Source of the DNA: Rhizobium sp. 2MFCol3.1
Lineage (GTDB): Bacteria > Pseudomonadota > Alphaproteobacteria > Rhizobiales > Rhizobiaceae
Direction of reading: 5' to 3'
DNA: 64,000 bases
Assembly (NCBI RefSeq): GCF_000377565.1
Contig: NZ_KB898357.1
Coordinates: 62,001 to 126,000, forward strand
The notes under the pieces are model-generated. The model did not search any database. It was not told the origin of the DNA and was given only the letters and a program-made list of their open reading frames with translations. Positions 45,224 through 54,705 of the stretch are shown in pieces. How positions within the stretch are numbered: position 1 is the stretch's first letter; each line of letters opens with the position of its first letter. The position numbers were made by a program, and so were the translations under genes.

Positions 45224-46168
45224 TCAGGCCAGAAGAGCGGCAACCGCCGCGTCGATATCAGCCGGCGAGTTGACCGAGATGCCGGTCACGTTCTTGTCGA
45301 TGCGGCGCGCGAGACCGGTCAGGACCTTGCCGGCGCCGAGTTCGTAAAGGGTGGTCACGCCGTTTGCCGCGAACCACTCGACCGTTTCGCGCCAGCGAAC
45401 CTGGCCGGTGACCTGTTCGACCAGCAGCTTGGCGATTTCCTCGGCGTCGGTGACGGGCGCGGCGCGCACGTTGGCGATGACGGGCACGACCGGGTTCGAC
45501 TTCGCGACGCCTGCCAGCGCTTCGCGCATCGCGTCGGCGGCCGGCGCCATCAGCGCGGAGTGGAAGGGTGCGGAGACCGGCAGCAGGATCGCGCGCTTGG
45601 CGCCCTTTTCGGTGGCGATGGCGGCAGCCTTTTCGACCGGCGCCTTCTCACCCGAAATCACGATCTGGCCACCGCCATTATCATTCGCGATCTGGCAGGC
45701 GCCGAGAGCCGAGGCTTCCTCGCAGACGGCAATCACGTCCGCATGTTCGAGGCCGATGATGGCAGCCATGGCGCCGACGCCGACTGGCACGGCCGCCTGC
45801 ATCGCATTGCCGCGAATGCGCAGGAGGCGCGCGGTATCGGCGATCGAGAACGTGCCGGCGGCACAGAGAGCGGAGTATTCGCCGAGCGAGTGGCCGGCGA
45901 CGTAGGAGACCTTGGCCTTGAGATCGACGCCCTTGGCTTCGAGCACGCGGATGACGGCCATCGACACGGCCATCAGCGCCGGCTGCGCATTGGCGGTCAG
46001 CGTCAGCGTCTCTTCCGGACCGTTGAACATGGTCTCGGACAGCTTCTCGCCGAGAGCGTCATCAACCTCTGCAAAAACGGCGCGCGCTTCGGCAAAATTC
46101 TCGGCAAGATCCTTGCCCATGCCGACGGCCTGACTGCCCTGGCCAGGGAACGTGAAAGCGATGGTCAT
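45224..46168 (-). CDS. fabD: Malonyl CoA-acyl carrier protein transacylase
   Basis: 314 residues. FPGQGSQAVGMGK at the start, active-site Ser in VAGHSLGEYSALCA near 92, and the catalytic His in SAPFHSALM near 200. It loads malonyl onto ACP. First gene of the fab operon; its promoter lies in the 207-bp gap shared with the divergent aldo/keto reductase gene. Confidence 0.97.
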   Translation of the reverse strand: MTIAFTFPGQGSQAVGMGKDLAENFAEARAVFAEVDDALGEKLSETMFNGPEETLTLTANAQPALMAVSMAVIRVLEAKGVDLKAKVSYVAGHSLGEYSALCAAGTFSIADTARLLRIRGNAMQAAVPVGVGAMAAIIGLEHADVIAVCEEASALGACQIANDNGGGQIVISGEKAPVEKAAAIATEKGAKRAILLPVSAPFHSALMAPAADAMREALAGVAKSNPVVPVIANVRAAPVTDAEEIAKLLVEQVTGQVRWRETVEWFAANGVTTLYELGAGKVLTGLARRIDKNVTGISVNSPADIDAAVAALLA

Positions 46169-46375
46169 CCTATGTCCTTTTTATATGGACCCGCGGTCAT
46201 TTCGCCTCCAATTGACATTCTTTCCCCGAGAGTCAAGTGCCGGAGGCCTGCGTTCCAAGGCTTTCGCGACGGCAACAAAGCCGCACTTTTGCTCTTGCGC
46301 TTGCTCAATTCCGGCCTAAATTCGCGCCGTCCTTCCAAGACCGCTTTCTTTTAAGATCACGATTAAGGCTCCCCA

Positions 46376-47419
46376 ATGAAGCATAAGAAACTTGGCCGCA
46401 CCGATATTTCGGTGTCCGAAATCTGCCTTGGCACCATGACCTGGGGCACGCAGAACACCGAGGCGGAAGCGCACGCACAGATGGACTATGCGTTCGAAAA
46501 AGGCGTCAACTTCTTCGACACCGCCGAGCTTTATCCGACCACGCCCGTCGGCCCCGAGACCCAGGGCTTGACCGAGGACTATATCGGCACCTGGCTTGAG
46601 AATACCGGCAAGCGCAAGGATATCGTCCTCGCCACCAAGGTCGCCGGCCCCGGCCGCTCCTATATCCGGGGCGGCGAAGGCGCCGATGCCAAGAATATGC
46701 GATTGGCGATCGAGTCCAGCTTGAAGCGGCTGAAGACCGACTATATCGATCTCTACCAGATCCACTGGCCGGTTCGCGGTCATTTCCACTTCCGCCAGAA
46801 CTGGCACTACGACCCCTTCAAGCAGGACCGCGCCAAAGCCGTCGCCAACATCACCGACATCCTGGAGACGGCGGGCGCAATGGTGAAGGAAGGCAAGATC
46901 CGGACCATCGGCCTCTCCAACGAGACGACCTGGGGTACGCAGAAGTATCTTACGATCGCAGAACAGCTCGGCCTGCCGCGCGTCGTCAGCATCCAGAACG
47001 AGTATAACCTGCTCTATCGCCACTACGATCTCGACATGGCGGAAATGTCGCATCATGAGGACGTGGGCCTGCTCGCCTACTCGCCGCTTGCCGGCGGCAT
47101 CCTCAGCGGCAAGTACATCGGCGGCGCGGTACCCGGTGGCTCGCGCGGCTCGATCAACGGCGACATTGGCGGACGCCTGCAGCCGCTGCAGGAAGCGCCG
47201 ACCAAGGCTTACGTCGAGATCGCCAAGCGCCACGGCCTCGACCCATCGGCCATGGCCATCGCATTCTGCCTGACGCGCCGCTTCATGACGTCTGCGATCA
47301 TCGGCGCGACGACCATGGCGCAGCTGACGACCGATATCGATGCGGCCGGCATCAAGCTTTCGAGCGAGATTCTCGCCGAGATCGACAAGGTGCATCGCGA
47401 ATATCCGATGCCGATCTGA
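46376..47419 (+). CDS. tas: Tas-like aldo/keto reductase
   Basis: 347 residues. The catalytic tetrad is visible: Asp and Tyr in FFDTAELYPTTP (near 46-52), Lys in VLATKVAGPG, and His in DLYQIHWPV. The insert after residue 125 (GHFHFRQNWHY) is typical of the Tas subgroup. Native substrates are not known with certainty. A terminator follows at 47446. Confidence 0.9.
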   Translation: MKHKKLGRTDISVSEICLGTMTWGTQNTEAEAHAQMDYAFEKGVNFFDTAELYPTTPVGPETQGLTEDYIGTWLENTGKRKDIVLATKVAGPGRSYIRGGEGADAKNMRLAIESSLKRLKTDYIDLYQIHWPVRGHFHFRQNWHYDPFKQDRAKAVANITDILETAGAMVKEGKIRTIGLSNETTWGTQKYLTIAEQLGLPRVVSIQNEYNLLYRHYDLDMAEMSHHEDVGLLAYSPLAGGILSGKYIGGAVPGGSRGSINGDIGGRLQPLQEAPTKAYVEIAKRHGLDPSAMAIAFCLTRRFMTSAIIGATTMAQLTTDIDAAGIKLSSEILAEIDKVHREYPMPI

Positions 47420-47445
47420 TTGGAGATAGCACGCATTGCGTTTAT

Positions 47446-47480
47446 GAGAGCGCGGCGCCGATGGCGCTGCGCTCTCTTTC
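47446..47480 (+). terminator. Terminator between the aldo/keto reductase and Dyp peroxidase genes
   Basis: GAGAGCGC (47446-47453) pairs with GCGCTCTC (47469-47476), with an inner GCGCC/GGCGC stem, then TTTCG. It lies between two convergent genes. Confidence 0.75.
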
Positions 47481-47482
47481 GT

Positions 47483-49012
47483 TTATGGAAGCGGCTGCTG
47501 CAGAAAACTGATTGACGGCGCGAAGAAATAGTCTCCGCCGACCAGCCGGACGGCAGTCTTGAAGTCGAAATCCGCTTTCAGCGCCGGATTTTTCGTGCCG
47601 ATCGCCACATGCCCGTCGATCCATGACACGTCGGCAGTGCCGGGCCGGTTTTCCTGCTGGCCGATCACCGGGTCGATCCCTGTGAAAGGACCAGGAAAAT
47701 CCGCGTTTCCCGCCCACGCGGCCTGAGTGAACTCGAACTGTTCGTTGATGTCATTCATGTAGGCCATGAAGATCAGGCCCACGCCGCCAGTGGGACGATC
47801 ATCCTCCTCGAAGTCCGCTCCCTCGGGACGCTGCGCTCTTTCCCCGAAGGTGATGCCTCGCCGCGCCATGATCCTCCGTCGCTCGAAATCATCGCCCGCC
47901 GTTCGAGGATTGGTCTTGCGTATATGGCCGCGAAATGGACAAAGCTCTCCTTTCGTATCGCCCGTATAGTTGAAATTGTTGGTCGGCTCGCCGCTTACAG
48001 GCTGACCGTGCAGAACCACCGGCGTTCCGTCCTCGAAGCGGCCGACGACCAACGCACCCGCGCGCTCCTCTCCTTCCTCATCCTCGCCAAGCCAGCCCGC
48101 GAGTTGCCTTTCACGGCGCTTGAAAGCTTCGACGTTCTGCTCAAGCTTGCGGTAGACAAAGTAACTGCCGCAGGCGAACTTCGTGCGGGCGGCGGGATCC
48201 GGCACGATGAATTGCGATGGCAGGAAGGATTCGTCCCAGAGCGGCCAAGGATCACCGGCTTTCTTCGCCTTCGGCTCCTCTGCTTTCCTGTTCTCATCGA
48301 TGTCCTCCGCCAGGAAGAGCGGCTGGCTGCGGCCGTCGACATAGCCGAAATGTTCGATACCCTCGCCCTTGACCGATCCGCCTCTGGTCTGCCGGCGCCG
48401 CTGCGCCAGACCGATATCGACGCCCAGCAGGTGAGCGCCGGCATCCCGAAGCTTCGTCTTGAGAGACGACGTCGCGGATGAAACGAGTTCGGCGTCGTCG
48501 TCGGCGATCAGGATCATCGCGTCGGGTATCGGATTGCCCGGTGTCCACGCTCCGCCAGCCTCCCAGGCCGAGGGCGGTTCGTCGTTCAATCCGGGCAAGG
48601 TCACCCCTTGCAGGCTCGGGAAGGTGATCGGGTCGAGATTGCCGCGCGCCCGCATACCCTCGTTGAAGGCCACGTCCGCGGGAACGGACTTCGCACCCAG
48701 CTTGGCGTATCCGGCCGCAGAGAGGAAAACGCAGACGACACGCCCTCCGCTAACACCTGCCGATTTGAACGCAGCTGCCGCACGCAGTTGGTCGAGCGCC
48801 GAGGTCACTGCGAACGACAAGCCTTTCAACAAGGCCGCGATTTCCGACGCGCTCATGCCTTCAAAGCTTACGAATATGTTGGCCGTGTGATCGCGGCCGT
48901 GGCCTTTCAGGATGTTTGCCTGCAAGTCGGACAGCAACGCCATGACCTCAGGGTCGGCGGTCCAAGTCTGCCATGCTATCGCTTTCGAAAGAATAGTCTG
49001 AACAGTCGCCAT
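47483..49012 (-). CDS. Dyp-type heme peroxidase
   Basis: 509 residues from ATG 49012 with GGAGG five nt upstream. The family motif GxxDG is in HFGYVDGRSQP near 225, and the probable heme-ligand His in PFRGHIRKTNPR near 365 precedes a second region with NDINEQFEF. The length and two ferredoxin-like halves fit the larger class of Dyp peroxidases rather than the short encapsulin cargo. No Tat signal and no encapsulin or ferrochelatase-like partner is adjacent. Confidence 0.87.
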   Translation of the reverse strand: MATVQTILSKAIAWQTWTADPEVMALLSDLQANILKGHGRDHTANIFVSFEGMSASEIAALLKGLSFAVTSALDQLRAAAAFKSAGVSGGRVVCVFLSAAGYAKLGAKSVPADVAFNEGMRARGNLDPITFPSLQGVTLPGLNDEPPSAWEAGGAWTPGNPIPDAMILIADDDAELVSSATSSLKTKLRDAGAHLLGVDIGLAQRRRQTRGGSVKGEGIEHFGYVDGRSQPLFLAEDIDENRKAEEPKAKKAGDPWPLWDESFLPSQFIVPDPAARTKFACGSYFVYRKLEQNVEAFKRRERQLAGWLGEDEEGEERAGALVVGRFEDGTPVVLHGQPVSGEPTNNFNYTGDTKGELCPFRGHIRKTNPRTAGDDFERRRIMARRGITFGERAQRPEGADFEEDDRPTGGVGLIFMAYMNDINEQFEFTQAAWAGNADFPGPFTGIDPVIGQQENRPGTADVSWIDGHVAIGTKNPALKADFDFKTAVRLVGGDYFFAPSISFLQQPLP

Positions 49013-49050
49013 AACTTCCTCCGTTTAACGTATCGCGGTTGCATTAGGTT

Positions 49051-49077
49051 GTATTGTATATTATACACACGCAATAC
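49051..49077 (-). promoter_or_regulatory. AT-rich nested palindrome upstream of the Dyp peroxidase
   Basis: TGTATATTATACA (49055-49067) is palindromic around its central base, and GTATTG (49051-49056) and CAATAC (49072-49077) form an outer inverted repeat. The direct repeat TTATACAC recurs at 49061 and 49080. It sits about 40-65 bp upstream of the Dyp start, where an operator or promoter is expected. Confidence 0.5.
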
Positions 49078-49348
49078 GTTATACACCCACTGATGGAAAC
49101 GACAACACAGGCACACCAAAATCGCGTCCGCGCGCAGCTTGCTGCTCCCGCCCCTTGCGTTCTCCTGAAAAATCCGTATAAGCCGCCCTGTTCGCAAAAC
49201 CCGGTCTTCTGGCTGGTGGCTGAACGGAGGGCCGGTTTCCCACGGGAAATCGTTCGGAACGGAAGCGTTCCAGCCTCCCGTGTCTCCGCTCTCGACCGTC
49301 TCGGAACGCTTTTCTTGCCTGGGTTTACCCAATCAGGAGCAGTCGTTG

Positions 49349-49375
49349 AGGCTTAGCCGCCGAATATCGGGTTGA
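49349..49375 (+). promoter_or_regulatory. Candidate S6:S18 autoregulatory leader motif of rpsF
   Basis: The leader reads GAGGCTTAGCCGCCGAATAT and continues CGGGTTG. It contains a CCGA/TCGG hairpin next to an unpaired GCCGC, resembling the CCG-bearing S6:S18 binding motif known in rpsF leaders. The match was judged by eye only. Confidence 0.35.
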
Positions 49376-49401
49376 ATAAACGCAAGAAAGGCAAAGCTGT
49401 C

Positions 49402-49860
49402 ATGGCTCTTTATGAACATGTATTCCTTGCCCGACAGGATATTTCCGCTCAGCAGGTAGAAGCCCTCGTAGAACAGTACAAGGGCGTACTCGAAGCTAAC
49501 GGCGGTAAGGTCGGGCGCGTAGAAAACTGGGGCCTCAAGTCCCTGACCTACCGCATCAAGAAGAACCGCAAGGCTCACTACGTTCTCGTCGACATCGACG
49601 CCCCGGCTGCTGCCGTGCAGGAAATGGAACGCCAGATGCGCATCAGCGAAGACGTCCTTCGCTACATGACCATCGCTGTTGAAGCTCACGAAGAAGGCCC
49701 GTCTGCCATGATGCAGAAGCGCGACCGCGACGACCGCGGCCCGCGTGATGGCGCCGACCGTGGCCCGCGTCGCGAATTCGGCGATCGTCCGCCGCGTCGT
49801 GATGGCGACTTCCAGCGTGGCCCGCGTCCCGATCGCGCTCCGCGCGAAGACCGTGCATAA
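49402..49860 (+). CDS. rpsF: 30S ribosomal protein S6
   Basis: 152 residues from ATG 49402; a TTG in frame at 49372 is not the start. The first about 100 residues are the S6 fold ([32 protein letters not shown]). The last about 45 are a charged Arg/Asp/Gly-rich tail with repeated RD and RG steps. S6 binds S18 on the 16S platform. Followed by rpsR at 12 bp. Confidence 0.96.
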   Translation: MALYEHVFLARQDISAQQVEALVEQYKGVLEANGGKVGRVENWGLKSLTYRIKKNRKAHYVLVDIDAPAAAVQEMERQMRISEDVLRYMTIAVEAHEEGPSAMMQKRDRDDRGPRDGADRGPRREFGDRPPRRDGDFQRGPRPDRAPREDRA

Positions 49861-49872
49861 GGAGAACTGAGA

Positions 49873-50121
49873 ATGTCTGAATCTTCCTCCGCACCGGTAC
49901 GTCGTCCGTTCCACCGTCGTCGCAAGACTTGCCCGTTCTCCGGCGCAAACGCTCCGCGCATCGACTACAAGGACGTTCGTCTCCTGCAGCGCTACATTTC
50001 CGAGCGCGGCAAGATCGTTCCTTCCCGTATCACGGCTGTTTCGCAGAAGAAGCAGCGCGAACTCGCTCAGGCGATCAAGCGCGCTCGTTTCCTCGGCCTG
50101 CTGCCGTACGTCGTCGCTTAA
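49873..50121 (+). CDS. rpsR: 30S ribosomal protein S18
   Basis: 82 residues. Conserved [28 protein letters not shown] and [31 protein letters not shown] are textbook S18. It dimerises with S6 before assembly. It belongs to the rpsF-rpsR-DUF2232-rplI operon. Confidence 0.98.
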   Translation: MSESSSAPVRRPFHRRRKTCPFSGANAPRIDYKDVRLLQRYISERGKIVPSRITAVSQKKQRELAQAIKRARFLGLLPYVVA

Positions 50122-50143
50122 TCAGCTGACGAGACCAAATCGA

Positions 50144-50170
50144 GGGAAGGCAGCAATGCCTTCCCTTCTC
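50144..50170 (+). terminator. Hairpin after rpsR
   Basis: GGGAAGGCA (50144-50152) pairs with TGCCTTCCC (50157-50165) around loop GCAA and is followed by TTCTCCC. It may partly terminate transcription ahead of the DUF2232 gene and rplI. Confidence 0.65.
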
Positions 50171-50277
50171 CCTTTCGCGATGGGCGCGGATCGGAACCCT
50201 TAAAACCCATGTTGAGGCCTTTCTGAAACTGATTCAGGAAACGCCCTCTAACTGCTTGATGAAGCAGGACAGCGACC

Positions 50278-51264
50278 GTGAAACCACTGAATGCAAAAAT
50301 GCTGGGCGTTGGAGCCCTCGCCGGGTTGACCGCCGCGCTGCTGGTGTTTGTCGCCGGCCAGCAGCCGTCGTCTTTCAGTGCCGTTCTCTACGCGGCTTCC
50401 GCGCTTCCCATTCTTCTTGTCGGCCTCGGCTGGGGCAACATGGCGGCGATCACGGCCGTCATTACCGCCGCCGTCGTTGGCGCGATCGCCATCTCGCCGT
50501 CCTTCGCGCTGATGATGACGCTGGTCACGCTGCTGCCGGCAGGCTGGCTGAGCCACCTCGCCAATCTTGCCCGCCCCGCTTCCGAACTCGGCGGTCCCGA
50601 TCACCTGATGGCGTGGTATCCGCTGTCCGACATCCTGCTGCATCTCTGTGGCCTCGTGACATTCGCCGTCATCGTCGTCGGCGTCATGATCGGCTATGGC
50701 CCCGAACTGATCGACCGTCTGGTCGATGTGCTCTTCACCTCGGTGGCGCAGCAGCAATCCGATTTCACGCCAGACGCGGCCGTGATCGCGCAGACCAAGT
50801 CGCTCGTTCTCCTGCTCCTGCCGGCCATTCAGGGCGGCATGTGGGTGGTGATGCTGTTTGCCGCCTATTACATCGCGACGCGCATCGTTGCAGCATCCGG
50901 CGGCGGCCTTCGTCCGCGCGAGGATATCCCCTCCTCGCTCCGGATGAACCGCAACACGATCTTCATCTTCCTTCTCGGGCTTGCCGCAACCTTTCTGGGC
51001 GGCATCCCGGCGATGGTCGGAGCAACCGTCGTCGGCACGTTCGGTGCCGGCTTCCTTCTCTCCGGTTTCGCCGCGCTGCATTTTCGCACGCGCGGCAAGG
51101 AATGGCGCCTGCCGGCGCTTATCCTCTGCTACCTGGCATCTCTCATGTTGATGCTGCCAGCCTTTTTCATCCTCGTTCTGGGGCTCAGCGATACCCGCAA
51201 GGCGATCGCGCTCACCCCGAACAAGGATGCTGATGCCCCCAAACAGACAGATTCGAAACTCTAG
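50278..51264 (+). CDS. DUF2232-family membrane protein
   Basis: 328 residues from a GTG at 50278. About eight hydrophobic segments; the short linker after residue 200 is charged (ASGGGLRPREDIPSSLRMN). This family is typically found between rpsR and rplI in Alphaproteobacteria, so the synteny supports the call, but no function is established. The C-terminus ends in a charged DADAPKQTDSKL tail. Confidence 0.85.
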   Translation: MKPLNAKMLGVGALAGLTAALLVFVAGQQPSSFSAVLYAASALPILLVGLGWGNMAAITAVITAAVVGAIAISPSFALMMTLVTLLPAGWLSHLANLARPASELGGPDHLMAWYPLSDILLHLCGLVTFAVIVVGVMIGYGPELIDRLVDVLFTSVAQQQSDFTPDAAVIAQTKSLVLLLLPAIQGGMWVVMLFAAYYIATRIVAASGGGLRPREDIPSSLRMNRNTIFIFLLGLAATFLGGIPAMVGATVVGTFGAGFLLSGFAALHFRTRGKEWRLPALILCYLASLMLMLPAFFILVLGLSDTRKAIALTPNKDADAPKQTDSKL

Positions 51265-51285
51265 GAACACGAAAGGAAAACTGAC

Positions 51286-51861
51286 ATGGACGTCATTCTT
51301 CTCGAACGCATCTCCAAGCTCGGCCAGATGGGCGAAGTGGTAAAGGTCAAGGACGGCTTTGCCCGTAACTACCTGCTGCCGCTCGGCAAGGCTCTGCGCG
51401 CCAACGACGCCAACAAGAAGCGCTTCGAATCCGAGCGTGCAACGCTCGAAGCCCGCAACCTCGAGCGCAAGTCGGAAGCACAGACCGTTGCCGACGCTCT
51501 CGAAGGCAAGTCCTTCATCGTCGTTCGTTCGGCTGGCGAAACCGGCCAGATGTACGGCTCGGTCGCTGCTCGCGACGTCGTTGAAATCCTCGCTGCCGAA
51601 GGCTTCAACATCGGCCGCAACCAGGTTCACCTGAACACCCCGATCAAGACGATCGGTCTGCACCAGGTCGAACTGCAGCTGCATGCTGAAGTCGAAATCA
51701 AGATCGAGCTCAACGTTGCTCGTTCGGCTGACGAAGCTGAGCGCCAGGCCAAGGGCGAAACCCTGACGTCGGTTGACGCCATCTACGGCGTCGACGAAGA
51801 CGCTCTGCGTCCGGAAGACTTCTTCGATCCGGAAGCCGACGGCAACGCCGAAGACGAATAA
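51286..51861 (+). CDS. rplI: 50S ribosomal protein L9
   Basis: 191 residues. N-terminal domain [32 protein letters not shown] is the L9 signature; the connecting helix and C-terminal domain follow. Compared with E. coli (149 aa) there is an acidic C-terminal extension of about 40 residues ([19 protein letters not shown]). A strong terminator ends the operon. Confidence 0.97.
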   Translation: MDVILLERISKLGQMGEVVKVKDGFARNYLLPLGKALRANDANKKRFESERATLEARNLERKSEAQTVADALEGKSFIVVRSAGETGQMYGSVAARDVVEILAAEGFNIGRNQVHLNTPIKTIGLHQVELQLHAEVEIKIELNVARSADEAERQAKGETLTSVDAIYGVDEDALRPEDFFDPEADGNAEDE

Positions 51862-51889
51862 GGTTCTGGAGAGCAATCTCCCGAATGCG

Positions 51890-51916
51890 AAAGCCGGGCC
51901 TTGCGCCCGGCTTTTT
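51890..51916 (+). terminator. Intrinsic terminator after rplI
   Basis: AAAGCCGGGC (51890-51899) and GCCCGGCTTT (51905-51914) form a perfect 10-bp stem with a 5-nt loop and a five-T tail, ending the ribosomal operon. Confidence 0.9.
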
Positions 51917-51938
51917 GCTGTCCGCTATTCAACGGCAA

Positions 51939-53003
51939 TCAGTTCGCCGCCGTCTTCTGATCAGGCTCGGCGCTCTTGTCGACGCTGACGACAACAGACA
52001 GGCCCGGCCCGAGGTTCTTGGCGGCCGGCTGATCCGGATCGATGCTGATGCGAACGCCGACGCGCTGGGCGATCTTAACGAAATTGCCGGTGGCGTTGTC
52101 GGCCTTGATGACAGCGAATTCGGAGCCGGCAGCAGGCGAAAAGCGCTCGATGCGACCGGTGAGCCGCTGACGGCCCAGGGCATCTACCACGATCGAGACG
52201 GGCTGACCGACCTGCATGCCCTCAAGCTGCGTCTCCTTGAAGTTGGCGACGACCCAGACCTCCTCAGGCACCACCGCCATCAATTGCGTGCCCACCGCCA
52301 CGTACTGGCCGAGGCGAACGCCGATCTCGCCCAGATGGCCGTCGCGCGGCGCCAGGATCGACGTGTTCTGGAGATCGATCTCGGCCAGATGCACGGTCGC
52401 TTCCGCGCTTGCCACGTTGGCCTCCAGCAGCGAGCGATTGACGATGATGGTCGCCAGGTTCTGCTTCGACACTTCCAGCGCCGACTGCGCCTGGTTCAAG
52501 GCGGCCTTCGCTTCCTCGAGCGTCGCCTGCGCCTGCTCGGATTCGCTTGCCGAAGCGATGCCCCTGTCGTTGAGGTTGCTGATACGGTCCCAGGCGAGCT
52601 GCGCGCGCTTCAGCGAGGCGTTGGCGCTATCGATCTGCGCCTGGCTGGAGGCGATAGTCGCCTTTGCCGACAGCTCCGACTGGCGGGAGTTTTCAAGTGA
52701 CGCCTTCTGCCCCTCAAGTGCCGAGCGGGCCTGGGCGAGCTTCTGCGTGTAGATGCGGTCGTCGATCTTGGCCAGCACGTCGCTCTGCTTGACCTGCTGG
52801 TAGTCCTTCACCGGGACGTCGACGATGTAGCCGTTGACCTGCGGGCTCATGATCGTCACGTAGCCCCTGATATAGGCATTATCAGTCGTTTCGACCGATG
52901 TGACGAAGGGCGGCAGCCGCCAGGCGTAAAGCACGAGCAGGATGCCCGCGATACCGGCGATAATGGCGATGAGACTGGCGGGCGACCGGAAGAATTTCGA
53001 CAT
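51939..53003 (-). CDS. HlyD/EmrA-family membrane fusion protein
   Basis: 354 residues. One N-terminal membrane helix (SPASLIAIIAGIAGILLVLYAW), then a barrel-hairpin segment starting TTDNAYIRGYVTIMSPQVNGYI, a long coiled coil (about 85-190) and a C-terminal barrel. In the EmrAB class it bridges the inner-membrane transporter with an outer-membrane channel. 15 bp downstream of the MFS gene, same operon. Confidence 0.92.
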   Translation of the reverse strand: MSKFFRSPASLIAIIAGIAGILLVLYAWRLPPFVTSVETTDNAYIRGYVTIMSPQVNGYIVDVPVKDYQQVKQSDVLAKIDDRIYTQKLAQARSALEGQKASLENSRQSELSAKATIASSQAQIDSANASLKRAQLAWDRISNLNDRGIASASESEQAQATLEEAKAALNQAQSALEVSKQNLATIIVNRSLLEANVASAEATVHLAEIDLQNTSILAPRDGHLGEIGVRLGQYVAVGTQLMAVVPEEVWVVANFKETQLEGMQVGQPVSIVVDALGRQRLTGRIERFSPAAGSEFAVIKADNATGNFVKIAQRVGVRISIDPDQPAAKNLGPGLSVVVSVDKSAEPDQKTAAN

Positions 53004-53018
53004 GCGGTAAACTCGTGA

Positions 53019-54695
53019 TCAGGATTGAACGGCTGCGGAAGCATTCGGCTCGGCGGCTCGGCGCTCGAAGAGGCGCAGCCATGCCTGATGAAGAAGCATG
53101 ACCAGGAGACCGAGGAGAGACGCCACGCAAATTGCGAGGAAGGTGTCGTTATAGGCAAGCGTATAGGCTTCGCGCGTGACCTGCTGCGACAGCAATGCCA
53201 GCCCTTCGGCATTGAGCAACGTCTGGTCGGTGATGACCTTGCCGTAGCCGGCGGAAAGCTGCGAGACGCGTTGGGCCACCAGCGGATCCTGCAGCAGGAT
53301 ATGCTCGACCAGCACGTTCGAGTGGAACTTCTCGCGTATGGTAACGAAGGTGCCGAGCATGGCCGAGCCGAAGAGCGAGCCGATACTCTGGGTGAAGAGG
53401 AAGATCGCCAGGAAGTTGACGATGAACGGCAAACCGCGTGCCATGGCCGCCTTGAAGCCGCTCGCCATAACCGGCGGCAGGAACATCGCCGCGCCAGCAG
53501 AGACCAGAGCCTGGCTGAGATACATCTGCTCCGGCCTTGTGAGGCTTGTGGACTGGCTGTCGAGATAGGCGCCCGCCGCGATGAGCACCAGTGATATCAG
53601 GTGCGCGGTGCTGACGTAGCGCGTGGTCATCAAGAGCGTGCAGAACAATCCGCCGAGCACCGAGGCGACCAGAACGATGGCGTAGAGCTTGGTCGTCTGA
53701 TCATTGAGCAGACCAAGTTGCTGATAGAAGTTCGCGGCTGTCGACGATTGCTCGGACGAGACGAAGCGGAACATCAGAAGCACGCCCGCCATCCTGAGGT
53801 TGGGGCCTGACAGCACCCAGCGTATATCCAGCATCGGATTTTCGCGCGGTAGCTCGATCGCCACCACGAGCGCCAGACAGCCTGCAGCGACCGCAAGCAG
53901 AACGCCGATCCACGGCGCTTCGAACCACCAGTAGAGACGCCCGAGTGTAAGGACGACCGCTAGACAGCCGAAACCGGTGGCCAGCAGGAGATAACTCAGA
54001 ATGTCCATGCGCTGGATGACGACCGCGCGCGGCGGAGAGGTCAAAGGCATGGTGTAAATGATGGCGAAGGCCAGCAGCGCCAGCCCCATCTCCAGCGTAT
54101 AGAGCGCGTGGTAGCCGCCGAGATCAAGCAGAGGCGGCGAGATGATGCGTGCGATCGGCGCGGCAAATAGCGTGCACATCAGCGCCAGGCTGATGCCCGT
54201 CGTCAGCTTGCGCTCCGGTGGGAACAGTTCGAGCATGTAGAGAAAGCCGAGCGTGGAGATCGGGGCCGCCGCGATGCCGCTCAGCGCCCGGACGACGATG
54301 GCGGAGTGCAGGTCGGTCACGAGAAGGTTCAGCACCGCGGCAAAGACGAAGCAGATGATGCTGAACTCGGCGAAACGTCTCAGGCCATATTGCGTGCGGA
54401 TCTTGAAGAGCGCGATCGACAGGCTGGCATATGGCGCCATGTAGGCCGCCGATAGCCACGAAACCTCAGCGGTCGTCGCAGAAAACGACCCCTGGAGCTG
54501 GTAGATATTGGCATTCACGAGGTTCATTCCGAGACCCTGCGTGACGAAGAGCAGGACCGAGGCGGCCATGTAGAACGGCTTCTTCCAGCCGGCCATTGCC
54601 ACGACGGGCGGGGGCGCAGGCTGCGGTTCATGTGCCGCCGCCTCGTCCGCGGCTTTTGGCGCAACACTGTCGCTGGACGCCTGGACGAGGCTCAT
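53019..54695 (-). CDS. MFS drug efflux transporter, DHA2 (EmrB/QacA) type
   Basis: 558 residues with about 14 hydrophobic segments, as in DHA2. SFSATTAEVSWLSAAYMAPYASLSIALFKIRTQYGLRR is the first loop region between helices 1 and 3. It probably exports hydrophobic drugs, detergents or fatty acids with the adjacent EmrA-like protein. It follows marR by 10 bp, so the three genes form an operon. Confidence 0.92.
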   Translation of the reverse strand: MSLVQASSDSVAPKAADEAAAHEPQPAPPPVVAMAGWKKPFYMAASVLLFVTQGLGMNLVNANIYQLQGSFSATTAEVSWLSAAYMAPYASLSIALFKIRTQYGLRRFAEFSIICFVFAAVLNLLVTDLHSAIVVRALSGIAAAPISTLGFLYMLELFPPERKLTTGISLALMCTLFAAPIARIISPPLLDLGGYHALYTLEMGLALLAFAIIYTMPLTSPPRAVVIQRMDILSYLLLATGFGCLAVVLTLGRLYWWFEAPWIGVLLAVAAGCLALVVAIELPRENPMLDIRWVLSGPNLRMAGVLLMFRFVSSEQSSTAANFYQQLGLLNDQTTKLYAIVLVASVLGGLFCTLLMTTRYVSTAHLISLVLIAAGAYLDSQSTSLTRPEQMYLSQALVSAGAAMFLPPVMASGFKAAMARGLPFIVNFLAIFLFTQSIGSLFGSAMLGTFVTIREKFHSNVLVEHILLQDPLVAQRVSQLSAGYGKVITDQTLLNAEGLALLSQQVTREAYTLAYNDTFLAICVASLLGLLVMLLHQAWLRLFERRAAEPNASAAVQS

Positions 54696-54705
54696 TGCTA
54701 TTTCC

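Larger units (their letters stand above)
49013..49401. other. Divergent intergenic region Dyp / rpsF
   Basis: 389 bp. It holds an AT-rich palindrome near the Dyp start (49051-49077) and, nearer rpsF, an inverted repeat AAGCGTTCC (49263-49271)/GGAACGCTT (49303-49311) followed by TTTC, then the candidate S6:S18 leader motif. The middle part shows no gene. Confidence 0.6.
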
